64,000 nt of DNA from Beroe forskalii. Its lineage: Eukaryota; Ctenophora; Nuda; Beroida; Beroidae. The first letter of the stretch is position 1; each line of letters opens with the position of its first letter. The stretch spans positions 248,001 to 312,000 of the forward strand of contig WFMF01000016.1 of the NCBI GenBank assembly GCA_011033025.1, in the 5' to 3' direction. The notes below the pieces were generated by a model. That model worked only from the letters and a program-made list of their open reading frames with translations, was not told where the DNA came from and ran no database searches. The translations under genes were made by a program, and so were the position numbers. Shown here in pieces: positions 33,316 to 43,521 of the stretch.

Positions 33316-33757
33316 CGAGTGCGGATCTGTCATGAGATTTAGAACTTTTTCCAGGGTCATGTCCATTTTGGGAGGCTGTTGTCGTTCCACAAAACTTCTG
33401 GTACTCTGAAAGACACGATTTGTATCAATTAGTCAGGTAGTAACAGTGCCTCACTAACTCACTTTAACTCAAAATTAGGGAGATAAGTGAATAAGGCTGA
33501 AAAACATAGGACTATCATCAAAATTGTTCTTTATCACTTTCCTCCACCTGCATTCTGAAATTGAATTATATCCTATTATTGGAACCACAGTAATTAATCT
33601 ATTGAACGAACGCACAGATATTGTAGATTGTAGATATTGGCAGCTCTAAATCCCCCACCAGGAAACAGTGGATCATGTTTTAGACTATTGAACTCACCAT
33701 GTCGTATTGCATATTGCTACCCATTAATGGGTATCTCTGGACCTCAATCTGTTCCAT
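33316..33757 (-). CDS. CFAP69: Two 5' exons of a minus-strand gene, probably the CFAP69 N-terminus
   Basis: The first exon, 33757-33698, starts at ATG and reads MEQIEVQRYPLMGSNMQYDM before donor GTGAGT. The second, 33405-33316, follows TCTTTCAG and reads STRSFVERQQ, then PPKMDMTLEKVLNLMTDPHS, before donor GTGAGT. Both are phase 0. The second matches, loosely, the vertebrate CFAP69 segment FKPMDLNRVIKLLEETDKDG, and its phase agrees with the CFAP69 exon at 19961. One linking exon of about 25 codons would still be needed, so the join across 13 kb is an inference. Alternatively these are the start of another helical-repeat protein. Confidence 0.5.
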
Positions 33758-33978
33758 CTACCTCAGAAATTGAAGACACAATGAATGAAAGTTAGAAAGT
33801 AACTTGGAACATACAGCATCTGCGTGACAGTCGCCTTAAGAACTCATTAATATCTGTCAAATCATATTCAACTTCAAACAAAAGAATGTTGGCTTTACAT
33901 AAGGCTCAATATTCCATAATGTGGATAGAAAAGTAGTTCTTTGTGTGTTTGCAGGCCCAACGGGCTGGCAAGTGGGGA

Positions 33979-33986
33979 TATAAAAG
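33979..33986 (+). promoter_or_regulatory. TATAAAAG, candidate TATA box of the receptor gene
   Basis: It lies about 185 bp upstream of the first ATG of the LDLa/7TM receptor, in the 413-bp gap between two divergent start codons. Confidence 0.35.
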
Positions 33987-34170
33987 AATAAAAGTAGTTC
34001 TTTGAGAAACACTTCTAGATCAATTCAACACGAATCTTATGACGCAGTCATGCCATTCTGTTGCAACATCAATTAAATTAACATTCAACCCCCTCTAGGA
34101 TGATAAATTCAGACATTATGCCAGGAGGGGTATTGTTTTCAACCACATACATAAGGTTCCCACTCTGGAG

Positions 34171-36438
34171 ATGATTTCAGTTCCAGCACACCATTTCTTG
34201 GAGTGCTATATGGCTTTCTCAAACCATGTTATCTTCCTGGCTACTCTAACAACAGTAGTTGTAAAGCTTGGTACTCTGGCCAGTATCAACATTGTTAATT
34301 ATGACAGTGAAATTGGTGGCCTTCATGCACTGGCATTTGGCAATATCGATGATGGAAATCTGACCTGCTTCAAGAAGACGATTAATTCGATAGAACCATT
34401 CCTCAAAACAACTAATGACTCCATTATCAACAACAACAGCGATGGCCTCACATGCAAGTTCAATTTTGATAAGTCTTATACAGAGCTGCAATGGGTCGAT
34501 AGATATCATGCCCCAAAGGTCTTAAAAGAATCACTAAGGAGTCCAGTTTCAGACTGGTATTGCAGGTCCCACGACTCGAGTCTAATCTGTGATGGAATCT
34601 CAGTTTGTCTAACAGATGAATGCAATTGTCTAGACAATGATGTCGATGTCTTCTACTGTGCAGACAAGTCAGGATGTCTTACATTTGACAAGCTTTGCGA
34701 TGACGTGCAGGACTGCTTGGATGGATCTGATGAATGCTTTTGTCCTAACCATATCATTTTCTACAACCTATCTTCCACGTTGACAAAAATCTGTCTTTCT
34801 GGGGCAGGTTGTCGCATGAGTCTACATATTGCAGGCAATGAATTAAGAAATGAGTTAAATAATCACTGCGTAGCTCAGATTGCCCAAGATAAACAGACCC
34901 CACTTTATGAATGCTTGTATGAAGCAATAGAATCTGAAATGTATATTATGTTCTGGATGTCACCGAAATACATATATCAATTTTGTGAAACAAACTGCTC
35001 ACATATCACTGGGTTTGTGGAAGGAAATTGGCTTAAGTTCTGTGATAATATTTTTCCAGGAGAGTCATTCGACTACATATTTAGATGTAATGACGGGGCC
35101 CATCATGTCAGTAAAATCTGTGATGGAAAGTTGGATTGTGATTCAGGCTATGATGAAATAGGGTGCCCAGGGCGGTTTTATTGCAGCCCAAGTGAAACAC
35201 CAACTGTCTGGATAGAGATGGGTAAAACTTGTGACCATTTCAAGGACTGCAAAAATGGGGCTGATGAATGTGGTACCTGTGAAACAGAACACCTCTCTTC
35301 TTCTGAACTCCTTATTCAGTCAAACGTTGTGGTTCTTTTTACTGTGGTACTGGGAATATCGATCATCATATTGAACAGCATAAACCTTAAAAATTGTTGG
35401 GATGAGCCTTGTTCATCTAATAACAAAATAACAGAAAAGTTCTACCTCATGAATGTTTTCCTTCATGACTTGATCATGGGCGTTTATTTGATCAGTATCT
35501 TCATAGCCACAATGATTATAAAATACAAGGGTATGTACTGCCTCTTAGAAAGAAAATGGAGGTCAAGTTGGTTATGCTCATCACTAGGGGTAGCATTCTC
35601 AGGCTCAGCACATGGATCCTTACTCACTGTAACAGCCATGAGCTACACCAGATTCAAAGTGTGTACAATGGTGGGTCTACATGTGAAAAAGAAATCTGTT
35701 ATCACTGCCATAGCAATCATAAATATTCTCAATTGGTTTCATGCATTCCTGCCCTTGCTGCCTATCTCACAAGTGCAGGATATTTTCAGAACTGAGATGT
35801 TCTTCACAAACTTACAACAAAACCCATTTTTCTCCTCAAATCCTGTCAACAGATCCCACCTTTTGAAATTCTATGATGGCATGTTCCAAGGGAATAATGA
35901 TGGAAACAATAACGATATTTATAGAGTTATTGAAGACCTGAAAAAGATAACTTCAAATGAAGAAATTTTTGATATTGAGGAAATAAGTTACTATGGTAAC
36001 ACAGGTCTCTGCATGCACAATATTTTCAAATCAAATGGTGCATATAAGATCTACAAAATGCTCTACTGCACTGCTATCTCAATCATTCTTGGCATTATGT
36101 GCTCAACATATGGTAAAATAATCATAAATAAAAGAAAATTGAGGAAAGTTCTGATGGATGGAGGAAATGGAAATATTGAAGCTAGAAATAGAGAAAAAAT
36201 GTCTTTAACTTTAAAGATATCATTAATGATTGGATCTCAATTGCTTTGCTGGCTTATCTTTATCTCAGTTGTTACAGCTTATGAATACATTCTCAAGGAG
36301 CCAGCTCCACCTCTGGTATTTGAAATCTTTGCACTAGTGATAATTCCACTCAATAGTCTTCTCAACCCAATATTCCATGGTGAAATATACAAGAAAGCTA
36401 TGATGATGATATGGAAGATATGGCGAAAGCACATTTGA
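34171..36438 (+). CDS. Intronless LDLa-7TM receptor, relaxin-receptor/LGR-like without leucine-rich repeats
   Basis: The frame has 755 codons without introns. The N-terminal hydrophobic stretch after Met14 (MAFSNHVIFLATLTTVVV) is a likely signal peptide, so the start may be 34210. Three Cys-rich LDLa-like modules follow: around residues 150-195 (LCDDVQDCLDGSDEC), 304-332 (ICDGKLDCDSGYDEIGC) and 333-375 (CKNGADEC). Seven membrane segments span about 378 to 740. LHDLIMGVYLI and YKGMYCLLERKWRSSWLC strongly recall the TM2 and first loop of LGR/relaxin receptors, and NSLLNPIFH is the TM7 motif. The TM3 DRY position reads SYTRF. No leucine-rich repeats lie between LDLa and TM1, unlike RXFP1/2. It probably signals at the plasma membrane to an unknown ligand. 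Confidence 0.9.
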   Translation: MISVPAHHFLECYMAFSNHVIFLATLTTVVVKLGTLASINIVNYDSEIGGLHALAFGNIDDGNLTCFKKTINSIEPFLKTTNDSIINNNSDGLTCKFNFDKSYTELQWVDRYHAPKVLKESLRSPVSDWYCRSHDSSLICDGISVCLTDECNCLDNDVDVFYCADKSGCLTFDKLCDDVQDCLDGSDECFCPNHIIFYNLSSTLTKICLSGAGCRMSLHIAGNELRNELNNHCVAQIAQDKQTPLYECLYEAIESEMYIMFWMSPKYIYQFCETNCSHITGFVEGNWLKFCDNIFPGESFDYIFRCNDGAHHVSKICDGKLDCDSGYDEIGCPGRFYCSPSETPTVWIEMGKTCDHFKDCKNGADECGTCETEHLSSSELLIQSNVVVLFTVVLGISIIILNSINLKNCWDEPCSSNNKITEKFYLMNVFLHDLIMGVYLISIFIATMIIKYKGMYCLLERKWRSSWLCSSLGVAFSGSAHGSLLTVTAMSYTRFKVCTMVGLHVKKKSVITAIAIINILNWFHAFLPLLPISQVQDIFRTEMFFTNLQQNPFFSSNPVNRSHLLKFYDGMFQGNNDGNNNDIYRVIEDLKKITSNEEIFDIEEISYYGNTGLCMHNIFKSNGAYKIYKMLYCTAISIILGIMCSTYGKIIINKRKLRKVLMDGGNGNIEARNREKMSLTLKISLMIGSQLLCWLIFISVVTAYEYILKEPAPPLVFEIFALVIIPLNSLLNPIFHGEIYKKAMMMIWKIWRKHI

Positions 36439-36691
36439 ATTTTATAATGACAAAACTGTCTTATACCTACTTATAATGAACTAAATCATGATATTAGACC
36501 GGGATTAAGGATTTTTTGGTGTAATTTTTAAGAATTAGTTCATTTTTGCGGTAATTTTGAACAAAATTGTTTTGGTTTAACCAAGGGTCCAGTTAAAATG
36601 GTGCAAAAGTGATTGGATTTTTGTCTATTGGGCTAGTTGAAAAAAGACTGGTTGAAAAAAGGCCGATTAAATAAATGCCAATAAGGTTTAG

Positions 36692-36965
36692 GGGGAGTGT
36701 CACTGTCCCAATTGTCCCTGTCCCAATTTACATTTTTTGAGTTTGGGACTGGTTTTTGGGACAATTGGGGCATTTGGAACAATTGGGATAAACAAAAAGT
36801 TGAAAAATCAGTCATTTGTTATTTTTACATTGATCCAAGTTTTTGAAATGAGAGTTTTATTCATACTACTATACTAAGGGGGGAGTCACTGTCCCAAATG
36901 TCCCTGTCCCAATTTACTTTTTTTTTTTGAGATAGGGACTGTCATTTGAGACATTTGGGACAAAT
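36692..36965. repeat. Two short related repeats with CACTGTCCCAA ends
   Basis: GGGGGAGTGTCACTGTCCCA (36690s) and GGGGGGAGTCACTGTCCCA (36877 on) each start ~95-bp units containing TGTCCCTGTCCCAATTTAC and a complementary TTGGGAC stretch, so each can fold back. Related sequence in the opposite orientation ends at about 40673 and 40993. Confidence 0.6.
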
Positions 36966-37476
36966 AAAAAAAGTGGGAATATATATATATAAAATCTAAG
37001 AGCCTCGACCAAAGGCAAACTGTCAAAAATGTACAGTGCTGAAAACCAAAATGGAAACTAAATGCTAGCTCTAACCAATATAATTCAAATAGAGTAAAAA
37101 TATACCCATCATTATGGCCGAAAATACAATCCTATAAGCTAATGCAAGAAGTTTATGCTTCATCACTTGGTCGAGTAAAAACAAATAAATAGAATTCTCA
37201 TCACTTACTAGTGAAAATGAACTACATAGTCCAAGATTGCAAATGGAAAACATATGGAGTGGTTTGGATCTTCCTCATTCAGAATTTGAAAACTGTCCCT
37301 TCAAATGATAATAGAACAATAATAAATTAGTAATAAATAGTTAATAAGTTAATAAATACTGTGTATGAAAGTTCAGCAATTATAAGTCTTTTGAATATGC
37401 TGTGACTGAACAACTTCTTCGTCTGGGTTAAATTACACCAGCTCACAACCATCCCAAGTTCTGTTCGAGAAAGCTT

Positions 37477-39320
37477 TCATACAGGTCCCTGACCAAAATT
37501 ATTTTGGGACGGTAGAGTAACCTCTGTTCTTAAAAAGGTGGATGCCTCCGTCATGATGGTGATGCAATGTTCCATGAACTTTTTGTCTCTTCTACAACTG
37601 AGTAACATGATATGGTCTTCTGTTTTGGCCATGTCATCTAATTTGGAGATAGAATTGATCATCAATTGACAACTTGTCAGTGATATATTGTTACAGTGTG
37701 TAAGGATATGCATGGCATCTTGTTTATCACCTGTGGAGCAAGTACACTGTGGGGAGTTGAAGGCGCAGCTGTCAAACTTGTAGAGGAATTCATTCATCAA
37801 ATTATTGGGATAGAAAATACTCATGATTAATGTTTCCGTCTTTCTTGGTAAGTCTAAGGGTAAGCAGAGTTTATCACAACTCACATGTGGTGAATAGGAG
37901 TAACCTTCAGCTTGAAACTGGTTAGAGACATAGGTCTGCCATATGTATTCGGTAAAACATTTCACCTGATTTTTTGTGTAACTGCAGCTTGTTGATGATA
38001 GCTCCAAAAATTTAGACAAATCATTGTTATCAATGATGTTTTTATCATTCTCTGCAAGTTTCAGACCAGCATTTTCCAATTTCCATTTCAGGAAGGCTAT
38101 GGTATCTTTGACCATGCTAACCATTTGGCTATACTTGGTTGTTTCCAAGTGATTTTTCAACTGAATCCTCAATAAGTCATTGGGATCTTTGAAAATGTTC
38201 AATTTGAGTAAGTGTTTGATAGAGTTGACTCTGTTTGAAATTACCACTGGGGGACTTCCCACAATTGTCTCCGCAATACTGTGTTTGATATTAAACACTG
38301 CACCAATAGCAGACTTCATTATCTTGTATCTGAGGCTCTCGATGTCTTTAATGCTATTTTTGTTAATCCAGATGAAACCTGCATAATGAATTACTGAACT
38401 TATTAGAGTTTCCATGAGTCTGATGATCACATGTTGCTTGAAGCCCCAATTTCTGTTTGAGTATTTACATATATCAACCCACCTAAACAGACATTTCTGA
38501 TGTGTCATCTTTCCATGATCCTTAAATGTTAAGTCTTTGTCCAACACCATACCAAGAACTTGATAGTTGAGTTTCCAATGTTGACCTTCTCTGGTACCAG
38601 ACTTGAGTCATTTTCTGCAGTGCTAAAACAGATAAGTTCTGTTTTACCAGGGTCATAGTTGATTACCATCCTCCATTTCATACTCCATGCATGCAATGAT
38701 TCAAGAACTGAGTCAAGTGACTTCAAGCATTCCCTAGTTGATACACCATTTATCAGAATAGTTCCATCATCTGCAAACTTGAATATATCAACCCTTGGAT
38801 TGTTAGAAAGATCTTTGGCAAAGTCACTTATATAGATCTTGAATAGAACAGGAGATAGACATGATCCTTGAGGGAGACCAAATTCCAGGCAGTATCGGGT
38901 TATTCCACTAAATTCATTGAATTTTAGCCTGACTTTTCTATTGAAGAGGAAGCTGTTGATGATGTTCCAAATTTTTCCATTTACCCCAATTTTGTGAAGC
39001 TTGGCCATGATCCCTTTCTTCCACACTGAGTCGAAAGCTTTTTCAAAATCAACAAAAGACATATAGTTGTCAGTTTTCGGCTTTTACTATCTTTTATCTG
39101 TGCATTTAGCCTGTTGAGATACCTGATAGTATTCTTTCCCTTGCAGAAGCCTTCTTGAGTATCATCACAATTACCTCCCATATAGAGGTGATTTTCCAAT
39201 CGATTGCTGATTATCTTTTCGAGAACTTTTCCAAGGTATGATGAAATTGATATGGGTCTGTATGAGCCAGCCTGATCATAGGACTTTTTACCATTTTTCT
39301 TGAGAAAAATTACTGATTTT
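37477..39320 (-). mobile_element. Jockey-like LINE ORF2 remnant, frameshifted
   Basis: The reverse transcriptase order is intact: FCKGKNTIRYLNRLNAQIKD, SFVDFEKAFDSVW, LPQGSCLSPVLFKIYISDFA, the catalytic FADD (near 38780), then a thumb and a C-terminal domain with a Cys/His cluster (CTCSTGDKQDAMHILTHC). The coding frame shifts near 39070 and near 38540, so it is dead. The 5' endonuclease part is absent. The clade call is by eye. Confidence 0.85.
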
Positions 39321-39406
39321 TAATTTTCTCCCTGTTTTTATCATTCAAATAATTTCTGGCTATTTCTGCCCAAAATTTATAATTTATATACATGCTACTA
39401 AGTCAT

Positions 39407-39699
39407 GGTAAATTGAGGGATCTGTTAAGGCCAGTATCACGTGCCAGTATCGCGCCAGTATTGCGCCAATCAAAACTTAAAGCCAGGGAGCCATGGTAAC
39501 ATGCCAGTGTATGATCTGATTCTGGGGTGCTACTGGCATCCTGGCTTTGAGTTAGTTTCGACTGGTGCAAAACTGGCATTCTACCAGCATGCTACTGGCA
39601 TGCTACTGGTGTGCTATGGGCATGAGGTAGGCCTGATACTGGCGCGATACTGGTGTTGAGCTGGTGTGATACTGGCCTAGACGGATCACTCAATTTACC
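39407..39699. mobile_element. 293-bp MITE with ~34-bp terminal inverted repeats
   Basis: The ends GGTAAATTGAG and CTCAATTTACC are inverted and extend, with a few mismatches, to GGCCAGTATCAC and GTGATACTGGCC. The interior is made of CCAGTAT and ATACTGG motifs, so most of the unit can fold. There is no coding capacity. Confidence 0.8.
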
Positions 39700-40143
39700 T
39701 AAACAATACTACTAGTCTACTATACTAGGTAAGTTATCTAGCATTTTTTAACTGATATGTTAACATTGAAGCAGCTGTTGTTGCATTGGAGCTGCCATCT
39801 TTCTCATATCATATGTTGTGAGGAAAATAATTTGATAAAATGCTGCTCATGAACACAAGCATTTGAGTCCCAATTATCTCAGTACCCTATGCTCTAAGCA
39901 TATATTAATAAAACAATAAATAAAACAATAAAATTTATATTTTGTAGCACATTACACCAATAATTGACCAATAAATTTCTCTTAATCTTAGAACAATCAA
40001 GGTTCAGATTAGATATAGTGATATAGTATAGTGATATAATAATTTAAAAAACAGAACATATAAAAAATATAAATAAAGTCAGGATATCCTAACAACTTAA
40101 TTACCATTAATGAAATACTATTTAATGGGGTTGGCAAGTATGG

Positions 40144-40190
40144 GAGCCCGGGAATAGGGGGAGGCATTAATGCTCCCCCTATTCCCGGGA
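40144..40190. repeat. Near-perfect palindrome CCCGGGAATAGGGGGAG...CTCCCCCTATTCCCGGG
   Basis: The two 17-bp arms flank a short GCATTAATG centre. It forms the left border of a GC-rich, C-biased stretch (40200-40430) that yields long Pro-rich shadow frames but no credible gene. Confidence 0.85.
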
Positions 40191-40429
40191 TCACAAATTA
40201 CAGAGTTCACCGCACGGAGGCCTCCCCCAAACCTGGGATCACCTCTAATCACGGACTCCCCCGTACACCGCTCCCCCCAATCCAGGGCTCCCCCGACCGT
40301 CCGGGGCTCACCTCCACACACGGCCTCGCCCACACCAGACCCACCCCCACCCCGGGCCCCGCCACACCAGGCTCCACCGAACCCCGGGCCCCACCAATGC
40401 CCCGGGACAACCCCGACACAGGGGCCCAC

Positions 40430-40993
40430 CCAAATATCACATTTTCCCTGTCCCAATTCACTTTTCCAGACCCATTTTTTCAAATTCAAATGTGTCCCAA
40501 TTGTCCCATTGTTACCAGTGGCAAGCCCCTTTCTGAGTCTTAATTGTCCAATTTTCTCTGCCCTAATTGTCACATTTGTCCCAAATGTTTCATTTGTCCC
40601 AAATGTCCCATTTGTCCCTGTCCCAATCCGTTTTTTTGAGTTAGGGACAATTGAGACAGTGGCACCCCCACTGAGTACATATTTTGATTGTGTTTGTTTG
40701 CAGTGGTTAAGTGTTCCCACTTCCCTATCCCAAAACCTATGATAGGAAAAACACAGTGGCAGTTGCAACACAGAAAGTGCCACTATGTAACAGGCTGTGA
40801 GACAAAAAAGAAAAAAATTGCTGCTCAAAAACACTATCATTTGAGTCCCATTTTTCTCTGTCTCATTTGTCACTTTTTGGTTCCCATTTCTTCCATTTGG
40901 CATTTTCTATGTACCAATTATCCCATTTGTCCCTGTCCCAATCCACTTTTACTTGAGTTTGCGACAATTGGGACAGTGGCAACCCCCCCCCCC
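40430..40993. repeat. TGTCCCAATTGTCCCA-type repeats, inverted relative to 36.7-36.9 kb
   Basis: Many TTTGTCCCA motifs occur, ending in GGGACAATTGAGACAGTGGC (to 40673) and GCGACAATTGGGACAGTGGC (to about 40993, then poly-C). These ends are the complement of the units at 36692 and 36877, so the intervening 4 kb with its LINE may be a composite flanked by this family. Confidence 0.5.
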
Positions 40994-41064
40994 CAATATA
41001 AGATTTTACAAAAAATCAAGGCTCAAGTTCCTAGATAGTTAAAAACAATTGAAATTGTGATAAG

Positions 41065-41300
41065 TTAAATATTAAATGCAGTATTGAATAAATGAGTTTT
41101 AAGGGCCGATTTGAAAGTATCAATAGAGGAACATGTTTTCAGTTCTACTGGCAAACTATTCCATAATAGACTTCTGGAAAGATCTTTCCCCAAAATGAGA
41201 TGCAATGAGATAGAGTGGTTAAAATCTACATATTTAAACATTAAAGTCAAATGCTCTGGAGCTAGACCATAAAGACATTTGGCTGTTTGTTAAATAATGT
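41065..41300 (-). pseudogene. 3'-terminal fragment of a CR1/L2-like LINE ORF2
   Basis: The frame reads AKCLYGLAPEHLTLMF, then LLWNSLPVELKTC and FKSALKTHLF, the usual C-terminus of CR1/L2-type reverse transcriptase proteins. It is 5'-truncated. The same motif (IWNGLPYELRTC) occurs in the element at 47.7-48.9 kb. Confidence 0.75.
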
Positions 41301-41503
41301 CAGACGATGTCTTACCCGCTGATGCAAGCCATCAGCCTGAGCGCGTCCTCAAAAGGGTCTATCAACGATTGACAAGTGATATATTTTGTTGAATAGATGA
41401 TTATCATATGATTAATTATCATTTGATTATGGATTGATTAAGTTGATTAATGTTTATCAAATTATATCGTCGTTTCACTTTGCCGTTTGGTTGCTCAGCT
41501 CTT

Positions 41504-41813
41504 GTCTGACGTCGTCAGACCCATTATTTAAAATTTTAAATTTATTTAAAATAAAATGCGAGTCGTGGCGCGCGCGCGAGGGGGTCAAGCAACGCCTGAC
41601 AACTCAGCTCTTTACGGGAAGCGAGCTGCGCAACGCAAACAGGGATATACGTGTTTAGTTCGCCAGCTATCCAGGGGCGTTGCGAGACGGCTTGCTTGCA
41701 GCGCCGCGCACTCCGAGCGCGAAACCAGGGTCTTGGTAAGGGCAACGTGTTTGGCAAACTTGTTCGCGTCGCACTTCTTCAGGGAGCGCGCGCTCCCTGA
41801 AACAAAGTGCGAC
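41504..41813. repeat. Palindrome pair bordering a GC-rich segment
   Basis: GTCTGACGTCGTCAGAC (41504-41520) is a perfect 17-mer palindrome. A nested hairpin at 41768-41813 has outer arms GTCGCACTT/AAGTGCGAC and a perfect inner 24-mer, TTCAGGGAGCG-CG-CGCTCCCTGAA. The DNA between is GC-rich with CGCGCGCGC runs; no gene is supported. Confidence 0.75.
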
Positions 41814-41845
41814 TAGTTGGATTTATACCCTCCCATTTTTGAATC

Positions 41846-42722
41846 AAAAAGAAATCTTTCTTCAAGACATCAATCTGCAATTCTGCAAGACTTTTCTCCA
41901 ACTCCGTACTTGAACACCAACATGATTCCTTTAGGTAATGCAATGTGGAGTCTTAGTAGGATCTTAGTGAGTCACACCAAGATGAGTGGTGTGCAGGCAT
42001 CTTCAGTCCAATACCTACCTCAGCTTTCGGGGTGTTTAAATTGAGAGCTTTTATGAGGTAGGCCCCCAGCAGTCACCCCTGGTACCAGGGTATAGCACCG
42101 TCAAGTGCAGTGACCACCTGCCTGAATGAATCTGAAACTTGCTCTTTGGTCTTTGTCTTTACTCCAAGCACCAAGAAATTAAGCAACACACTAAGTGAAG
42201 AGAAGTAGAGGACCGGTGGATGGATCCGGTCATTTGTGTCCTTTACGTTGCACATTAATGAAATTAATGCGAGTGGCATGCATCCTGATCCAATACTTCA
42301 TCTTGAGAGATGCTTCTCCTGAAAATCAGGTTAAAACATGTTTGAATTAAAAGAAATCTTTCTTCAAGACATCAATCTGCAAGACTTTTCTCCAACTCCG
42401 TACTTGAACACCAACATGATTCCTTTAGGTAATGCAATGTGGAGAGCAGTAGGATCTTAATGAGTCACACCAAGATGAGTGGTGCAGGCATCTTCAGTCC
42501 AATACCTACCTCAGCTGCGTTTAAATTGCGAGAGCTTTTTATGAGGTAGGCCCCCAGCAGTCACCCCCGGTACCAGGGTATAGCACTGTCAAGTGCAGTG
42601 ACCACCTGCCTGAATGAATCTGAAATTTGCTCTTTGGTCTTTGTCTTTACTCCAAGCACCAAGAAATTAAGCAACACACTAAGTGAAGAGAAGTAGAGGA
42701 CCGGTGGATGGATCCGGGTCAT
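41846..42722. repeat. Direct duplication, two ~380-bp copies (41846-42231 and 42349-42722)
   Basis: The copies are about 93% identical and begin with AAAGAAATCTTTCTTCAAGA. On the minus strand each keeps an open frame with RIHPPVLYFSSLSVLLNFLV and KTKTKEQ. The copies differ at several residues (Val/Ile, Gly/Ser, Gln/Arg), so selection on the frame is doubtful. No known family. Confidence 0.85.
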
Positions 42723-43521
42723 GCTAAAAGCAATCAAGTTACATTTAAATTTACATTTAAATGCTAAAAGCAATCAATTTCAACACATTTAAATTTAAAT
42801 TTACATATATACAAGTATCCCCTTTATTTATTTTATGTGCAGGGTGGTATTCAAATGTCAATGTCTCATATACAAAAAGGAACATCTCCTATGTACTCCA
42901 CATCCACATTCCAGTTTCAACCTATATCTGTGAGTAAATTGACCTTTCATTATAGTATTTTTCATATTGCTAGTCAAGGATATCCTTAGCTAGTCATTTG
43001 TTGATCCAACCAATAACCATTTTTGATATAACAACAACCAATCTTTAATATAAAATGAATTTCTTTCTCTCTGCTTGTTCAGATTCTGCTTGTTCAGTTC
43101 TATGAGAGTGCTTTCTGATACGTTGTTGACTACTGCATTGTAGCGTTTTAAAAGTTTAAAGAACAACATGTTTACTGTTTTCTATTTGAATTCAAGATCT
43201 GAAGATAGAGAGCGGGTATGGCTGGCATCGTGGAGGCTATTTCAGATGGCATAAATCTTTTCATAAATCTGTGACAGACATCAGTTAATTCAAATCAATG
43301 CTAAGTTGATAATATAAACAGATATAAATGTGAATTTAGACTTAGGGCAATTTAAGATTGGCTAAAAGTTGACTCATTTATCTTTAGGGCTAGTATTATG
43401 TGGAACACCTTCCGTACCTTACCTGAAGCTAGTGACATTAAGGATTTCTCAGTTGGGATTAGCCTTCTGAAAAGCAAAATTAAATGTCTCGTAAATAGAA
43501 GACAAAATATTGGAAGTGATA

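Noticed and set aside
40118..40903. Long Gly-rich (minus) and Pro-rich (plus) frames
   Set aside because: They follow from a GC-rich, C-biased stretch and TGTCCCA repeats; no domain and no splice support.
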